Positions 43,464 through 53,639 are shown, counted from the stretch's first letter. The stretch: 64,000 bases of DNA from Mycobacterium pinniadriaticum (GCF_026242045.1 NZ_JAPJDO010000010.1:1-64000); one strand, 5' to 3'. Translations and numbers: made by a program. The notes: generated by a model from the letters alone, not told the origin.

Positions 43464-44921
43464 ATGGGATGGCACCCGCAGATCGCCGAGACGCACACCG
43501 GGATGGTGTTCCTGATCGGCGACCGGGCGTACAAGGTCAAGAAACCCGTCGTCACCGATTTCCTGGACTTCTCCACCGTTGAGCGCCGCGAACATGCCTG
43601 TGCCCACGAGCTCGTCCTCAACAGCCGGCTGGCGCCGTCCAGCTATCTGGGCATCGCTCATTTCACCGCGCCGGGCGGTGATCCCGAACCGGTCATCGTC
43701 ATGCGCCGCCATCCCGACGAGAAGCGGCTGGCGACGATGGTGCGCACCGGCGGGCCGGTCGAGGACCACCTGATGGCGGTGGCGCTGGTGCTGTCACGTT
43801 TCCACGCGTCGGCCTCGCGTGGGCGTGAGGTTGATGCCCAGGGCAGGGTGGACGCGATCACGGCGCGCTGGCAGGAGAACCTGGGCGAACTGCAGCGCTA
43901 CGCCGACGGTGTCGTCCCGGGGACAGACCCTGAGCTGGTAGCCGAAATCAATCGACTGGCAAGCGATTTCATCGCCGGACGCTCGGTCTTGTTCGCCAGG
44001 CGCATCGGGGACCACAAGATCGTCGACGGCCATGCCGACCTGCTGGCCGACGATATCTTCTGCCTCGAGGACGGTCCGGCGATGCTGGACTGCCTGGAAT
44101 TCGACGATTCTCTGCGCTACGTCGACGTCATCGACGACGCGGCATTCCTGGCGATGGACCTGGAGTTCCTCGGCCGACCCGACCTGGCCGAACTGTTCCT
44201 GAGCAGTTACACCAGGCTTGCCGAGGACGACGCGCCGGCCTCCCTCGGCGACTTCTACATCGCCTACCGCGCCGTCGTGCGAGCCAAGGTCGACTGCGTG
44301 CGCTACACCCAGGGCGTCGGTTCCGCGGCCGACGACGCCCGCCGTCATCTGCAGATCGCCCGCGACCACCTGCGGGCCGGTGCGGTGCGGCTGATCCTGG
44401 TCGGGGGCGGCCCGGGCACCGGAAAAACCACGCTGTCCCGATCACTGGCCGAAGAGTTGGGCGCAGAGGTGATCTCCACCGACGACGTGCGTGCCGAGAT
44501 GGCCCGGCTCGGTGAGATCACCGGCGCGCCGGGGGTGCTCGACGAGGGCCTCTATACCCGAGAGAACATCGACGCGGTGTACGACGGCGTGTTGCGCCGG
44601 GCCCACCTGGAGCTGTCCGAAGGACGCAGCGTGGTCCTCGACGGCACCTGGCAGGATCCGCGGCATCGCGAGCTGGCCCGACGGCTGGCCGCCGATACCG
44701 GCGCCGTCGAGGTCGAGCTCGCCTGCACCGCACCACTCGACGCCGCTGTCGCCCGGGTCCACAGCCGGGCACAGACCACCTCGCAGGTGACACCCGAGAT
44801 CACCACCGCCTTGGCCGACCGGGTCGGGGACGGGTGGGCCGGGGCCCACCGCATCGATACCAGCGGTGTGCAGGCCGACTCCGTGGCCCACGCCAGGGAA
44901 ATCTGCACCATGGCCATTTGA
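43464..44921 (+). CDS. Two-domain phosphotransferase with AAA/P-loop kinase (Rv2004c-like)
   Basis: A 485-residue protein. The first part (about 1-310) is an APH-like fold with VKKPVVTDFLDFST, RFHASASR and a degenerate catalytic stretch (VDGHADLLADDIF ... LDCLEFDD). The second (about 320-485) is a P-loop kinase with GGGPGTGKTT and ISTDDVR. This is the architecture of M. tuberculosis Rv2004c, a DosR-regulon gene of unknown activity. ATG 43464 is chosen over a GTG 11 codons earlier because AAGGAT stands upstream and the product starts at the conserved MGWHPQIAETH. It is followed after 33 bases by the PEP synthase gene. Confidence 0.85.
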   Translation: MGWHPQIAETHTGMVFLIGDRAYKVKKPVVTDFLDFSTVERREHACAHELVLNSRLAPSSYLGIAHFTAPGGDPEPVIVMRRHPDEKRLATMVRTGGPVEDHLMAVALVLSRFHASASRGREVDAQGRVDAITARWQENLGELQRYADGVVPGTDPELVAEINRLASDFIAGRSVLFARRIGDHKIVDGHADLLADDIFCLEDGPAMLDCLEFDDSLRYVDVIDDAAFLAMDLEFLGRPDLAELFLSSYTRLAEDDAPASLGDFYIAYRAVVRAKVDCVRYTQGVGSAADDARRHLQIARDHLRAGAVRLILVGGGPGTGKTTLSRSLAEELGAEVISTDDVRAEMARLGEITGAPGVLDEGLYTRENIDAVYDGVLRRAHLELSEGRSVVLDGTWQDPRHRELARRLAADTGAVEVELACTAPLDAAVARVHSRAQTTSQVTPEITTALADRVGDGWAGAHRIDTSGVQADSVAHAREICTMAI

Positions 44922-44954
44922 GCAGTCCCGCAGCAACACTGGAGGAGATCACAG

Positions 44955-47249
44955 ATGCCGAGCCACTACGTCGAAGACATCGCCGACCTGAGGATGAGCG
45001 ATGCGGAGGAGGCCGGCGGCAAGGGTGCCAACATGGGCGAGATGGTGTCCGCCGGGCTGCCCGTACCGCCCGGCTTCGTGCTGCTCAGGGATTGCTACCT
45101 GGCGTCGACGAAGGCCGCCGGCATCGCCGACGAGCTCAACGCCGCGCACCGGGAGGCCATGACACAGGTCAGCGATACCGACAAGCTGACCGAGCTGTGT
45201 CAGCAGATGCAGACCCTGGTCCTGAACGCGGGTATGGCCGAGGATGTCCGCGAACGGGTGCTGGCCGCCTACCGGCGGCTCGGGTCGGGCACCATCGTCG
45301 CGGTGCGTTCGTCGGCCACCGGAGAAGACGGTGCCGACGCGTCGTTCGCCGGCATGAACGCGACCTTCACCAATATCAGCGGCGAGGACGGTCTGCTTGA
45401 CGCCGTCCAACGCTGTTGGGCGTCGCTGTTCAGTCCCCGGGTGGTCGCCTACCGGGCCAGCCGGGGATTCTCCGCGGACCCGGCGATGGCGGTGGTGGTG
45501 CAGACGATGATCGCCTCGGAGCGCGCCGGTGTGGCGTTCACCGCCGACCCGACCACCGATGCCGAAGACCGGGTGGTCATCGAGGCAGCCTTCGGTCAGG
45601 GCGAGGTCGTGGTGTCCGGCTCAGTTGAGCCGGACACCTACGTGGTGTCGAAGGAGACCGGTGAAATCCTGTCCCGGCGGATCGGATACAAGTCTTTCAA
45701 GATCATTCGTGGCACCGACGGCAGCGACCAGAACGTCGAACTGTCCGAGGCTGACCGCCAGGCGCCGGTGCTCTCCGACGACGACGTGCGGGTGATCGCC
45801 GAGATCGCGGTCAGAAGCGAGCGGCACAGCGGCTGTCCCCAGGACACCGAGTGGGCGATCGCCGACGGCAAAACGTGGATCGTGCAGACCCGCCCGATCA
45901 CCACGCTGCACCGGGTGGGGAAACCAGCACCGGAGACCCACGAGGTCGTTGCGCAGGGGCTTCCTGCGGTGCCCGGCGAGGCATCCGGAGTCGTGCGGGT
46001 GCTGACCGATGTCGCCGACGGCGCCCGCCTTCAGGACGGCGAGGTGCTGGTGGCGCAGATGACCAACCCGGACTGGCTGCCGACCATGCGCCGGGCCTGC
46101 GCGCTGGTGACCGACACCGGCGGAATGACCTGCCACGCGGCCATCGTTGCCCGTGAGCTGGGCGTGCCCTGCATCGTGGGGGCGCGGACCGCGACCACCG
46201 ATCTGCAAGACGGCATGGTCGTCACGGTGGACGGCACCCATGGCCGGGTGCTCAGCGGCCGCGCGACCGGGGGAGCCCAGAGCGCACCCGTCGCACAGCC
46301 GGCGGCGGTGGCGGCCAGTGCCACCGAGGTGACGGCGACCAAGATCTACGTCAACCTGGCGATGCCCGACAGCGCCGAACGCGTTGCCGCGACCGATGTC
46401 GACGGAGTCGGGTTGCTGCGGGCGGAGTTCATCCTCACCGATGCGCTGCGCAACCGGCACCCGCGCGACCTCATCGCCCGGGGCGAGCAGGAGACGCTGG
46501 TGGACGCGCTGGCCGCGGCGGTCGGCCGGATCGCCGGGGCGTTCGCACCCCGGCCGGTGGTCTACCGGGCGACCGACTTCCGCACCAACGAATTCCGCGG
46601 ACTGCAGGGCGGGGAGACCTACGAGCCCGTCGAGCACAACCCGATGATCGGCTACCGAGGGTGCTACCGTTACGTCAAGGAGCCCGACGTCTTCGCCCTC
46701 GAGTTGCGCGCGCTGGCCCGGGTTCGTGAGCAGAATCCCAACCTGCACTTGATGATTCCGTTCGTGCGCACGCGCTGGGAGCTCGAGGAGTGCCTGGCGC
46801 TGGTCGACGCCAGCCCGCTGGGGCGCCAGCGGGGTCTGCATCGCTGGGTGATGGCGGAGGTTCCGTCGGTGGTGCACTGGCTGCCCGAATACGTCGGCAT
46901 GGGCATCGACGGAGTGTCGATCGGCAGCAACGACCTGACGCAGTTGATGCTCGGCGTCGACCGCGACTCCGATTTGTGCGCGGAATTGTTCGACGAGTCC
47001 GATGAGGCGGTGCTCGACGCGATCGGTCGTATCGTCTCGACTGCCCGCAGACTGGGCATAACAGCCTCGCTGTGCGGTCAGGCACCGTCAACCAAACCGG
47101 CGTTCGCCGAATACCTTGTGCGGATGGGCATCACATCGATCTCGGTCAACCCCGACGCCGCCGAGCGTGCCCGTCGCACGGTTGCCGCAGCCGAGCGACG
47201 CCTGCTCCTGGAAGCGGCGCGGGCCGGTAACGGCATCCGCCCGGAATGA
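44955..47249 (+). CDS. ppsA: Phosphoenolpyruvate synthase
   Basis: A 764-residue PEP synthase (pyruvate, water dikinase), converting pyruvate and ATP to PEP, AMP and phosphate. It has an N-terminal ATP-grasp domain (GGKGANMGEM, VRSSATGEDGADASFAG), a swivelling phosphohistidine domain with H394 in GGMTCHAAIV and a C-terminal PEP barrel with NDLTQL and the catalytic C707 in LCGQAPS. It has a GGAGGAG ribosome site. Linked to the Rv2004c-like gene, it is likely DevR-induced and would support gluconeogenesis from lipid carbon or an energy-sparing state. PPDK is less likely given the length. Confidence 0.92.
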   Translation: MPSHYVEDIADLRMSDAEEAGGKGANMGEMVSAGLPVPPGFVLLRDCYLASTKAAGIADELNAAHREAMTQVSDTDKLTELCQQMQTLVLNAGMAEDVRERVLAAYRRLGSGTIVAVRSSATGEDGADASFAGMNATFTNISGEDGLLDAVQRCWASLFSPRVVAYRASRGFSADPAMAVVVQTMIASERAGVAFTADPTTDAEDRVVIEAAFGQGEVVVSGSVEPDTYVVSKETGEILSRRIGYKSFKIIRGTDGSDQNVELSEADRQAPVLSDDDVRVIAEIAVRSERHSGCPQDTEWAIADGKTWIVQTRPITTLHRVGKPAPETHEVVAQGLPAVPGEASGVVRVLTDVADGARLQDGEVLVAQMTNPDWLPTMRRACALVTDTGGMTCHAAIVARELGVPCIVGARTATTDLQDGMVVTVDGTHGRVLSGRATGGAQSAPVAQPAAVAASATEVTATKIYVNLAMPDSAERVAATDVDGVGLLRAEFILTDALRNRHPRDLIARGEQETLVDALAAAVGRIAGAFAPRPVVYRATDFRTNEFRGLQGGETYEPVEHNPMIGYRGCYRYVKEPDVFALELRALARVREQNPNLHLMIPFVRTRWELEECLALVDASPLGRQRGLHRWVMAEVPSVVHWLPEYVGMGIDGVSIGSNDLTQLMLGVDRDSDLCAELFDESDEAVLDAIGRIVSTARRLGITASLCGQAPSTKPAFAEYLVRMGITSISVNPDAAERARRTVAAAERRLLLEAARAGNGIRPE

Positions 47250-47264
47250 CCGATCCCCGTGGCC

Positions 47265-47280
47265 GACGGCCAAGGCCGTC
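47265..47280. terminator. Hairpin between convergent ppsA and WS/DGAT genes
   Basis: GACGGCCAAGGCCGTC is a perfect inverted repeat in the 39-base gap between two convergent genes, placed to end transcription from both sides. There is no T-run, as is usual in mycobacteria. Confidence 0.45.
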
Positions 47281-47288
47281 ACGCTGAG

Positions 47289-48710
47289 TCAGCCGTTGGA
47301 CAACAGCAGCAGATCGCCTTTGCGGCGCGAACGCCCACTGGCTTTGGCCAGACGATGCAGCCGCTGCACCCCGCGTTCGATGCCGACGGCGAGCTCATGC
47401 ACATCAGGGGCGGCGTCGAAGTCGACCAGCAGGCCGAAGGCCAGTTCGTCGACATAGCTGAATATCGCGATGCCGGTGCGGAAACCCACGGCGATCGGCG
47501 GGATGGGCAATAGGCGAAGAACCTTGTGCCCCATCATCGTCACCGGCTGGCGTGGTCCCGGCACATTGGTCACCACGGTGACCACCGATCGCTGTGGAAG
47601 CCGTGACAGCAGGCGCACGGTCCACGCCGTCACAGGAAACGGAACCAGGTTCGTCGCCCACATCAGGATGCTGCCGGCCTGGCGCTGGCCGCTGGACTTG
47701 GCCACCGAGAGCCGGCCGTGGACGGCCCGCAGCCGTTGCAACGGGTCGGCGACGTCGACCGGAAGCAGGGGCAACATCAGCGATACCCGATTGTCGGACA
47801 CGTCCATGGCGTCGGAGCCGCGTACCGATACCGGAACCAGGGTGCGCAACGAGTCGGGGCGCGGCTGCAGGCCGCGACGCAACAGCGCGGCCCGGTAGCT
47901 GTCGGCGACCGCGGCCAGCGCGACATCGTTGATGGTGGTTCCCCAGGTGTGGGCGATCTCTTCGACATCGCGCAGCTTCACCACCGCCGAGCCGTATCGG
48001 CGCAGATCACCGACCGGCCCGTTCAGCGAGGACGGTGCGGCCGGGCGCAGCAGGCTGGCGGTGAGTTCGGCGGCACCGCCGGCGGCCCGCAGCGCGACCT
48101 TGCCCGCACCGACCGTGAACCGTACCGAATCACCCACCCAGGTCAATGGATTCAGGCTGGGTAGCGACAGACCGGATCGGCGGCTGTCGCGCTTTGCGGC
48201 CCCGATGGCGGTGGCGAAGCTACCGACGTTGCTGTCATCGCAGAGCGCGGTAAGCAGGTTGGCAGCCGCAATCCCGTCGGCCAGCGCGTGATGCACCTTG
48301 ATCAGTAACGCCCAGCGGTCCTCGGCCAATCCCTCGATCACCCAGCACTCCCACAGTGGCCGGGCTCGGTCCAGCCGGCGTTCCATGATCGTGGCGATCT
48401 CGGCCGACAACGCCGCGTCGTCACCGGGCGACGGAAGTGCGGTGCGACGCACGTGATGGGCGATGTCGAAGGTCGGATCGTCGGCCCACTCCGGTGCGGC
48501 CAGATCCCAGGGGTGGGTGCGTAGCACCTGGGTTGACCGCGGGTTGGTCAAGACGCGGGAGCCGACCGTGTCCCGCACTGCACCGAATTCCGGTGGGGGA
48601 CCGGCCAGCACCGCGACGCCGCCGATGGCGAGGCTGATGTGACGATCGGTGTCCTCGAGTTGCAGGAACCCGGCATCCAACGTCGTGAGGTGGTTGACCT
48701 TTCCCGTCAT
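47289..48710 (-). CDS. WS/DGAT acyltransferase (triacylglycerol synthase, Tgs1 type)
   Basis: A 473-residue wax ester synthase/diacylglycerol acyltransferase. The catalytic motif HHALADG (KVHHALADGIAA) is complete. The N-terminal LTTLDAGFLQLED and the later NDVALAAV and NVPGPRQPV segments match the family. It makes storage triacylglycerol from diacylglycerol and acyl-CoA at the membrane. Tgs1 (Rv3130c, 463 residues) is DosR-controlled and drives lipid storage in dormancy. ATG 48710 has AAAGG upstream; an ATG 15 codons earlier is possible. A DevR-like box lies at 48768. Confidence 0.92.
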   Translation of the reverse strand: MTGKVNHLTTLDAGFLQLEDTDRHISLAIGGVAVLAGPPPEFGAVRDTVGSRVLTNPRSTQVLRTHPWDLAAPEWADDPTFDIAHHVRRTALPSPGDDAALSAEIATIMERRLDRARPLWECWVIEGLAEDRWALLIKVHHALADGIAAANLLTALCDDSNVGSFATAIGAAKRDSRRSGLSLPSLNPLTWVGDSVRFTVGAGKVALRAAGGAAELTASLLRPAAPSSLNGPVGDLRRYGSAVVKLRDVEEIAHTWGTTINDVALAAVADSYRAALLRRGLQPRPDSLRTLVPVSVRGSDAMDVSDNRVSLMLPLLPVDVADPLQRLRAVHGRLSVAKSSGQRQAGSILMWATNLVPFPVTAWTVRLLSRLPQRSVVTVVTNVPGPRQPVTMMGHKVLRLLPIPPIAVGFRTGIAIFSYVDELAFGLLVDFDAAPDVHELAVGIERGVQRLHRLAKASGRSRRKGDLLLLSNG

Positions 48711-48767
48711 CGTCGGCCTTTCACTAACCCTGTGGGTCAGTGTGCCGGGGTGCACGCGGCCTCGGCA

Positions 48768-48781
48768 GGGCCGGAAGTCAC
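48768..48781. promoter_or_regulatory. Candidate DevR (DosR) box upstream of WS/DGAT
   Basis: On the minus strand GTGACTTCCGGCCC matches the consensus GGGACTWWAGTCCC at 10 of 14 positions and lies 58 bases before the WS/DGAT start. No convincing partner at 22 bp. Confidence 0.45.
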
Positions 48782-48907
48782 CGGATGACGGGCTTCGTCG
48801 TCCGGGAGAGAAGTGGAGGCCCGGGCTGCCGCGGAGTCGGGTGTTGCGCGGCAGCTCGGGGCTGACTGGGATATCGACGGCCGTTCGGCCCGCGTTACCG
48901 CCGCTGA

Positions 48908-50200
48908 CTACCTACCTGGGCGGGGGACCGGCTGGAGGTCGGTATCGGTGAAGAACTCGAGCAGGTACCGGCTCTCCTCGATGTCGCCGATCGTGCGCCG
49001 GGCCTTCTTGCGGGTGATCAGGATGCCGACCACGGCCAGTGCCCACACCGCATACTGCACGCACCACGCCAGCCGGAATGACTCGAAGGAGTAGCCGCCC
49101 ACCGCGCCGATGATCATGCCCATCGCCTGCATCACCAGCAGCGAGGCCAGGAATCCGCCCATGTTGACCGCGCCTTGCGCGGTGCCGAGCGTGGACTTCG
49201 GGTTGAAGGTGCGAGCGAAGTCGAACCCGACCATAGACCCTGGCCCGCCGACGGAGATCACCACGATCAGCACGACCAGTAGCCAGCGCGGTGTCGGCGA
49301 CGGGAGCGCGAGCACGACGGTCCACATCAGGGCGTTACTGCCGATGATGCCCAGCACCAGCCGCGAGCGCCGGTGCGGATGACGGCCGGTGATGATCCCG
49401 ATCACCACACCGGAGACGATCGCCGCGACCACCGAGATGCTGAGCAGCGTGCCAGCCTCGGTGCGCGAAAGTTTCTGCGCCACCGTGAGATACGGAACAC
49501 CCCACATCAGCGCGAACACCGTCACCGAGAACTGGGTACCCATGTGGGTGAAGAAGCCCAGTCGGGTGCCGGGCCGCATCCACACCGTCTTCACGCTGGC
49601 CAGCGTTTCGCGCACACTGGTCACCGGGTCGTGGACGGTCACCCCGGTCGGGGTGTTCTTCACCAGCAGCAGGGTCAGTACCAGCGAGAGCACGCCGAGG
49701 GCCGCGACGGCGATATAGGCCGTCGTCCACCCGGACCCGATCAGCAGCGACAGGAACGGCACCGCGGACAACACCTGGCCGAGCTGGCCCGAGATGCCGG
49801 TCAACTGGGTCACCAGCGGAATCTGGCGCGGTTTGAACCAGTGCGGGACCAGGCGCAACACCGAGATGAAGGTGAAAGCGTCACCGAGCCCCACCACAGC
49901 CCGAGCGGCAATCGCGGTGGGCAATGATTCGGTGAGTGCCAGCGCCAGCTGCCCGGCGACCATCAACGAACCGCCGGACAGGATCATCACCTTGGATCCG
50001 AAGCGATCCAACAGCACCCCGGCCGGGATCTGGGCACTGGCGTAGACGATCACCTGCAGCACCACGAATGTCGACAACACGCCGGGGCTGGCCGAGAACC
50101 GGTTGGCGGCGTCCAGCCCGGAAACCCCGAGTGTGGTCCGGTCCAGAACGGCCACGATGTAGGCCAACAACCCCGTCGACCACACAATCCAGGCCCGCAC
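48908..50200 (-). CDS. MFS transporter
   Basis: A 430-residue major facilitator with about 12 predicted transmembrane helices. The loop between helices 2 and 3 has the signature PAGVLLDRFGSKV, and the start of helix 4 has ARAVVGLGDAFTFISV. It resembles anion or sugar-acid porters in general outline; I see no nitrate-transporter (NarK) signature. GTG 50200 is preceded by GAGAGGGTGGGG. It is the only gene of its strand unit between the WS/DGAT and the receiver gene; the latter ends 142 bases upstream. The substrate is unknown. Confidence 0.85.
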   Translation of the reverse strand: MRAWIVWSTGLLAYIVAVLDRTTLGVSGLDAANRFSASPGVLSTFVVLQVIVYASAQIPAGVLLDRFGSKVMILSGGSLMVAGQLALALTESLPTAIAARAVVGLGDAFTFISVLRLVPHWFKPRQIPLVTQLTGISGQLGQVLSAVPFLSLLIGSGWTTAYIAVAALGVLSLVLTLLLVKNTPTGVTVHDPVTSVRETLASVKTVWMRPGTRLGFFTHMGTQFSVTVFALMWGVPYLTVAQKLSRTEAGTLLSISVVAAIVSGVVIGIITGRHPHRRSRLVLGIIGSNALMWTVVLALPSPTPRWLLVVLIVVISVGGPGSMVGFDFARTFNPKSTLGTAQGAVNMGGFLASLLVMQAMGMIIGAVGGYSFESFRLAWCVQYAVWALAVVGILITRKKARRTIGDIEESRYLLEFFTDTDLQPVPRPGR

Positions 50201-50342
50201 TGCGCCCCACCCTCTCGTCGATCCGCCGCATCAATCATCTCTCGGCGATGCAAATTCATTTCCGACGTGCCCGCGTCCGGCTGCTAGCGGCCATCGCGAG
50301 GCGGCAGTGGTCGGTGGGAGAAGACCAGGCCTGGCCTGAGTG

Positions 50343-50711
50343 CTACAGATACTTCTTGGCTGCGCGCAGGATGTCGTTGATCTTGGTTTCGCTCTTGATG
50401 AAGTAGTCCTTCGCGCCAAGCTCGAGCGCCTGGTTCACGATGTCCTTCTGTCCGAGATTGGATGCCACGATGACCGGAATCCCGATGGTCTCCGGGTCGG
50501 CTCGCATCTCCTTGAGGATCTCGATGCCGGACCTCTTGGGCATCAGCAGATCGAGCACAACGATGTCTGGCCGGGCGTCCTTGATCCGTTGCAACGCGGA
50601 CTCCCCGTCGGGGAACGTGATGGCCTGCCACTCTTTGTTCGCCGACAACTTGAGTTGGTAGGCATCCAGGAGGAACGCGTCGTCCTCGAATATCACGATG
50701 GTATGAGTCAT
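50343..50711 (-). CDS. Stand-alone receiver-domain response regulator
   Basis: A 122-residue protein that is only a receiver domain: acidic pair EDD after the first strand, phosphorylation site in VVLDLLMPKRSG, the conserved Ser in VIVASNLGQ and Lys in DYFIKSE. There is no DNA-binding output, so it works as a phosphorelay intermediate or by protein contact. ATG 50711 has GGAGGT 8 bases upstream. It lies 51 bases after the large histidine kinase and is its likely partner. Confidence 0.92.
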   Translation of the reverse strand: MTHTIVIFEDDAFLLDAYQLKLSANKEWQAITFPDGESALQRIKDARPDIVVLDLLMPKRSGIEILKEMRADPETIGIPVIVASNLGQKDIVNQALELGAKDYFIKSETKINDILRAAKKYL

Positions 50712-50762
50712 GTGATCAGACCTCCGTTGGTGACGCTGCACGGTGCGATTGGCGGGCGCGGA

Positions 50763-53639
50763 TCACACCCTGTCGAGTGAGGACGGGCCAAATCTCACCT
50801 CGCCTTCGTGGGCGGGGCTGCCGGCCAGCGGCAGGGTGAAGCAGAACGTCGTCCCGCGACCCTCGACGGACTCGAAACTGATACTGCCACCGGATAACTC
50901 GACGATCGACTTGACCAGATACAGACCCAGTCCGTTCCCGTCGGTCTGTTTGTCGAGGATGTTCTCGCTGCGGAAGAACTTCGAGAACACCCGCTCCCGC
51001 TGGGACGCGGGTATCCCGTAGCCGTGATCGGTGATCGTGAACACGATGTCGGCGTCGCGCTGCTCGATGGAGATCTCGATTTCCGACTCGTCGGGCGAGT
51101 ACTTGCTCGCGTTGGTCACCAGGTTCACGATGACCTGCCTGATGAGCACCGGGTCGATGTTGATGTCCGGCAACCGCTCGGCGTGCACGATGATCCGCTG
51201 TCGTCTCGGCGCCACCTCGACGGCGACCTCGTCGAGGACGCTGTTGGTGAGCTCGGCCAGGTCGGTGGGCACCGGCGCGACGGTGAGACGGCCCGATTCC
51301 AGGCGGGAGACATTGAGCAGCGCGGTGACCAGGTCGGACAGGCGATCGTTGCTCTTGATCAGCTTCTGCGCGATGTCGAGTTGCTGATCGCTGAGTCGGC
51401 CGACCGTTTCGGGATCGGTCAGAATGTCCAGCAGCCAGCCTTGTGCGGTGATCGGGGTTCTGAGTTGGTGGGAAGCGACGGAGAGGAACTCGTCCTTGGC
51501 CTTGTCGAGCCGGCGTTCCTCGGTGATGTCGCGGAGTATCTCGATGGCCCCGAACAACTCGTTGTTGTGGATGAGGGGGGCGACGCTGACCAGTGCCGGA
51601 AAGCTGTTGCCGTCTGCGCGCCGGTAGTGCACGACGGCGTTGGCCGTTCGCAGGCGGTCTTGCAGTGCGGCCTCGATGGGGCGTTCGGCGGCCGGGTAGG
51701 GCTGTCCGTCCTCCTGGTAGGCGATCAGGACGTCCCGGTAGTGCTTGCCGAGCAACTGCGCTTCGTCGGCCCGCAGGATCGCTTCAGCCGCGGCATTGAT
51801 CCGTTCGATCACGCCGCCGGGACTCACGACGATCATCGCTTCGATGATCCCGTTGAGGAGCATCTCGTCCTTCTTCTGTTCCAGCAGTGCGGCATCTCGC
51901 TCGCTGGCCAGATCCTCGGTGAGCACATTGGCGATCGAGACGGCGCGCTGGCGCGAGGACGCCAGGAAGTACGTCGCCAGTGCCAGTGCGATGCTGACAG
52001 TCAGGCCGCTGAAGAGGACGAGCCGTGCTCGATAGGTGTCTTCTCGCGGGATGTAGCCGGGTGTCGCGGTGAACCGCAGCAGCCACGTGTGGCCGCCCGT
52101 ACTCAGCTCCTGAACGGTGCTTGGCCCGGATCCGCGATCAGCTCCGAGAGCTTCGCCGTACATCCTGTTGTCCTCCAGCAGGGCTTCGGGATCACTGGGG
52201 TCCTGGTCGAAGACCTCGAGCCGAATATTGGAGAACTGGTTGCCGATGGCGGCGTCCAGGAAATCGTTCATCCGGAACGGGCTGTACACATAACCCTGGA
52301 TATCGGCGATGCGCTCGGCGACGGTGTCCGGTGAGCTTCCGCGCCGGTACACCGGCTCGTATATCAGGAAGCCTCGCTGTGTGCGAGATTCGATCTCCTG
52401 CAGCAACAGCACGGCGCTCGACATAGCGGGCTCGCCGCTGTCGCGCGCCCTGGTCATCGCGTCCCGGCGAACCGCCTCCGAGAACATGTCATACCCGAAT
52501 GCCCGCTGGTTGCGCGCGTCGAACGGCTCGAGGTAGATGATCGCGGTGTAGACATCTCGGATCGGCTCCAGCGGGAAGATCGAAAATTTCGGGAATCCCT
52601 CCGCGCGAACGCTGTTCTCGACCTCAGCGAGTTGATCTCTGTCGAGCACCACGGCATATCCGAACCCTTGGACACCGGGGTAGTCCCGCGCCAGGTTCAG
52701 ACCGTCGACATAGGCTTTCCAGCTCGCGCGATCGACATCTTCGGAGGCGGCGAAGAGACTCGCCCCGCCCTTGAGTGCCTTGATGTCGCTGTTCAAATGC
52801 GACTCGACAAGATATTGCATCGTCTGGACATCCGAGTCGAATCGGACCGAGAGTTGGTTCTTCGCATCGGACTGGGCTATGCGCCACATCAATCCGGTAA
52901 GCGCGAGCAGGACGAACAATACGGCGAAGAACAGACCGGCCCCCCAACCCATTCGGCGGACCAGCCGGTGAATCGCCCACCGCTGCTCGCCGACGGCGAT
53001 CGCGACCGTGAGCAGCGTGATGCTGAGCGCGGCAGGGACTCGAACCTTACGCAGAAGCGCCAACGGCGCCGAAAGATCCTCGCCGTAGGCGTAAACGATG
53101 ACCGCGCTGACGCCGAGAAAGAAGGCGGCCAGAACGAACGCCTCGGCTATGACTCGTGCGGCGGTGCTCTTCTCCTGGAGCATCTTGAGAAGCAGTGCGC
53201 CGCAGAGCAAGGTCGCTCCGAACGCGGCGAGTTGGCTGATGAATGGTGCCGGACCGCGGAACACGTGGACCGCGTCGGGTTCGCTGACGGCGGAGAGCGG
53301 GCCCAGCCATACCGCCGCCGTGATGACACCCAACAGGGTGAGACCGGCGGTGATCAGGTGGAGCGTCGGCCGGGCCGGGGTGCGCAGGTACAGGATCCAG
53401 ATCGCCATGCCGATGAAGCCAAACGCGATTGCCGCACCGAGGTATTCGGGTACCAGCGGCGGGGGTGTCGACTGCAGCGTGCCGCCCAGCAGCCAGTACG
53501 CCACGCTGATGACGCCGATGGCGGCCACCGCGAGCACGATGAGCCCGATCGTCGTCCGGGTGGAGCCGTACCGGCCACCCAGGCAACGCAGGCAACGCAG
53601 GCCGGCTCCGGCCGAGTCCTGCTGGCTTACCGGCGACAT
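50763..53639 (-). CDS. Membrane histidine kinase with N-terminal TM bundle, CHASE and PAS domains
   Basis: A 958-residue hybrid-free kinase. It has about seven transmembrane helices in the first 260 residues (a MASE-like bundle), then an extracytoplasmic CHASE domain (about 290-510, YPGVQGFGYAVVL, then PVYRRG and YVYSPFRM), another helix (about 530-552), a PAS domain (about 590-700), HisKA with ASHQLRTPI and HATPase with NLVTNASKYS, DHGYGIP and GNGLGLYL. CHASE domains bind small ligands outside the membrane. It probably phosphorylates the stand-alone receiver downstream. The ATG at 53639 follows a G-rich stretch. Confidence 0.9.
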   Translation of the reverse strand: MSPVSQQDSAGAGLRCLRCLGGRYGSTRTTIGLIVLAVAAIGVISVAYWLLGGTLQSTPPPLVPEYLGAAIAFGFIGMAIWILYLRTPARPTLHLITAGLTLLGVITAAVWLGPLSAVSEPDAVHVFRGPAPFISQLAAFGATLLCGALLLKMLQEKSTAARVIAEAFVLAAFFLGVSAVIVYAYGEDLSAPLALLRKVRVPAALSITLLTVAIAVGEQRWAIHRLVRRMGWGAGLFFAVLFVLLALTGLMWRIAQSDAKNQLSVRFDSDVQTMQYLVESHLNSDIKALKGGASLFAASEDVDRASWKAYVDGLNLARDYPGVQGFGYAVVLDRDQLAEVENSVRAEGFPKFSIFPLEPIRDVYTAIIYLEPFDARNQRAFGYDMFSEAVRRDAMTRARDSGEPAMSSAVLLLQEIESRTQRGFLIYEPVYRRGSSPDTVAERIADIQGYVYSPFRMNDFLDAAIGNQFSNIRLEVFDQDPSDPEALLEDNRMYGEALGADRGSGPSTVQELSTGGHTWLLRFTATPGYIPREDTYRARLVLFSGLTVSIALALATYFLASSRQRAVSIANVLTEDLASERDAALLEQKKDEMLLNGIIEAMIVVSPGGVIERINAAAEAILRADEAQLLGKHYRDVLIAYQEDGQPYPAAERPIEAALQDRLRTANAVVHYRRADGNSFPALVSVAPLIHNNELFGAIEILRDITEERRLDKAKDEFLSVASHQLRTPITAQGWLLDILTDPETVGRLSDQQLDIAQKLIKSNDRLSDLVTALLNVSRLESGRLTVAPVPTDLAELTNSVLDEVAVEVAPRRQRIIVHAERLPDINIDPVLIRQVIVNLVTNASKYSPDESEIEISIEQRDADIVFTITDHGYGIPASQRERVFSKFFRSENILDKQTDGNGLGLYLVKSIVELSGGSISFESVEGRGTTFCFTLPLAGSPAHEGEVRFGPSSLDRV

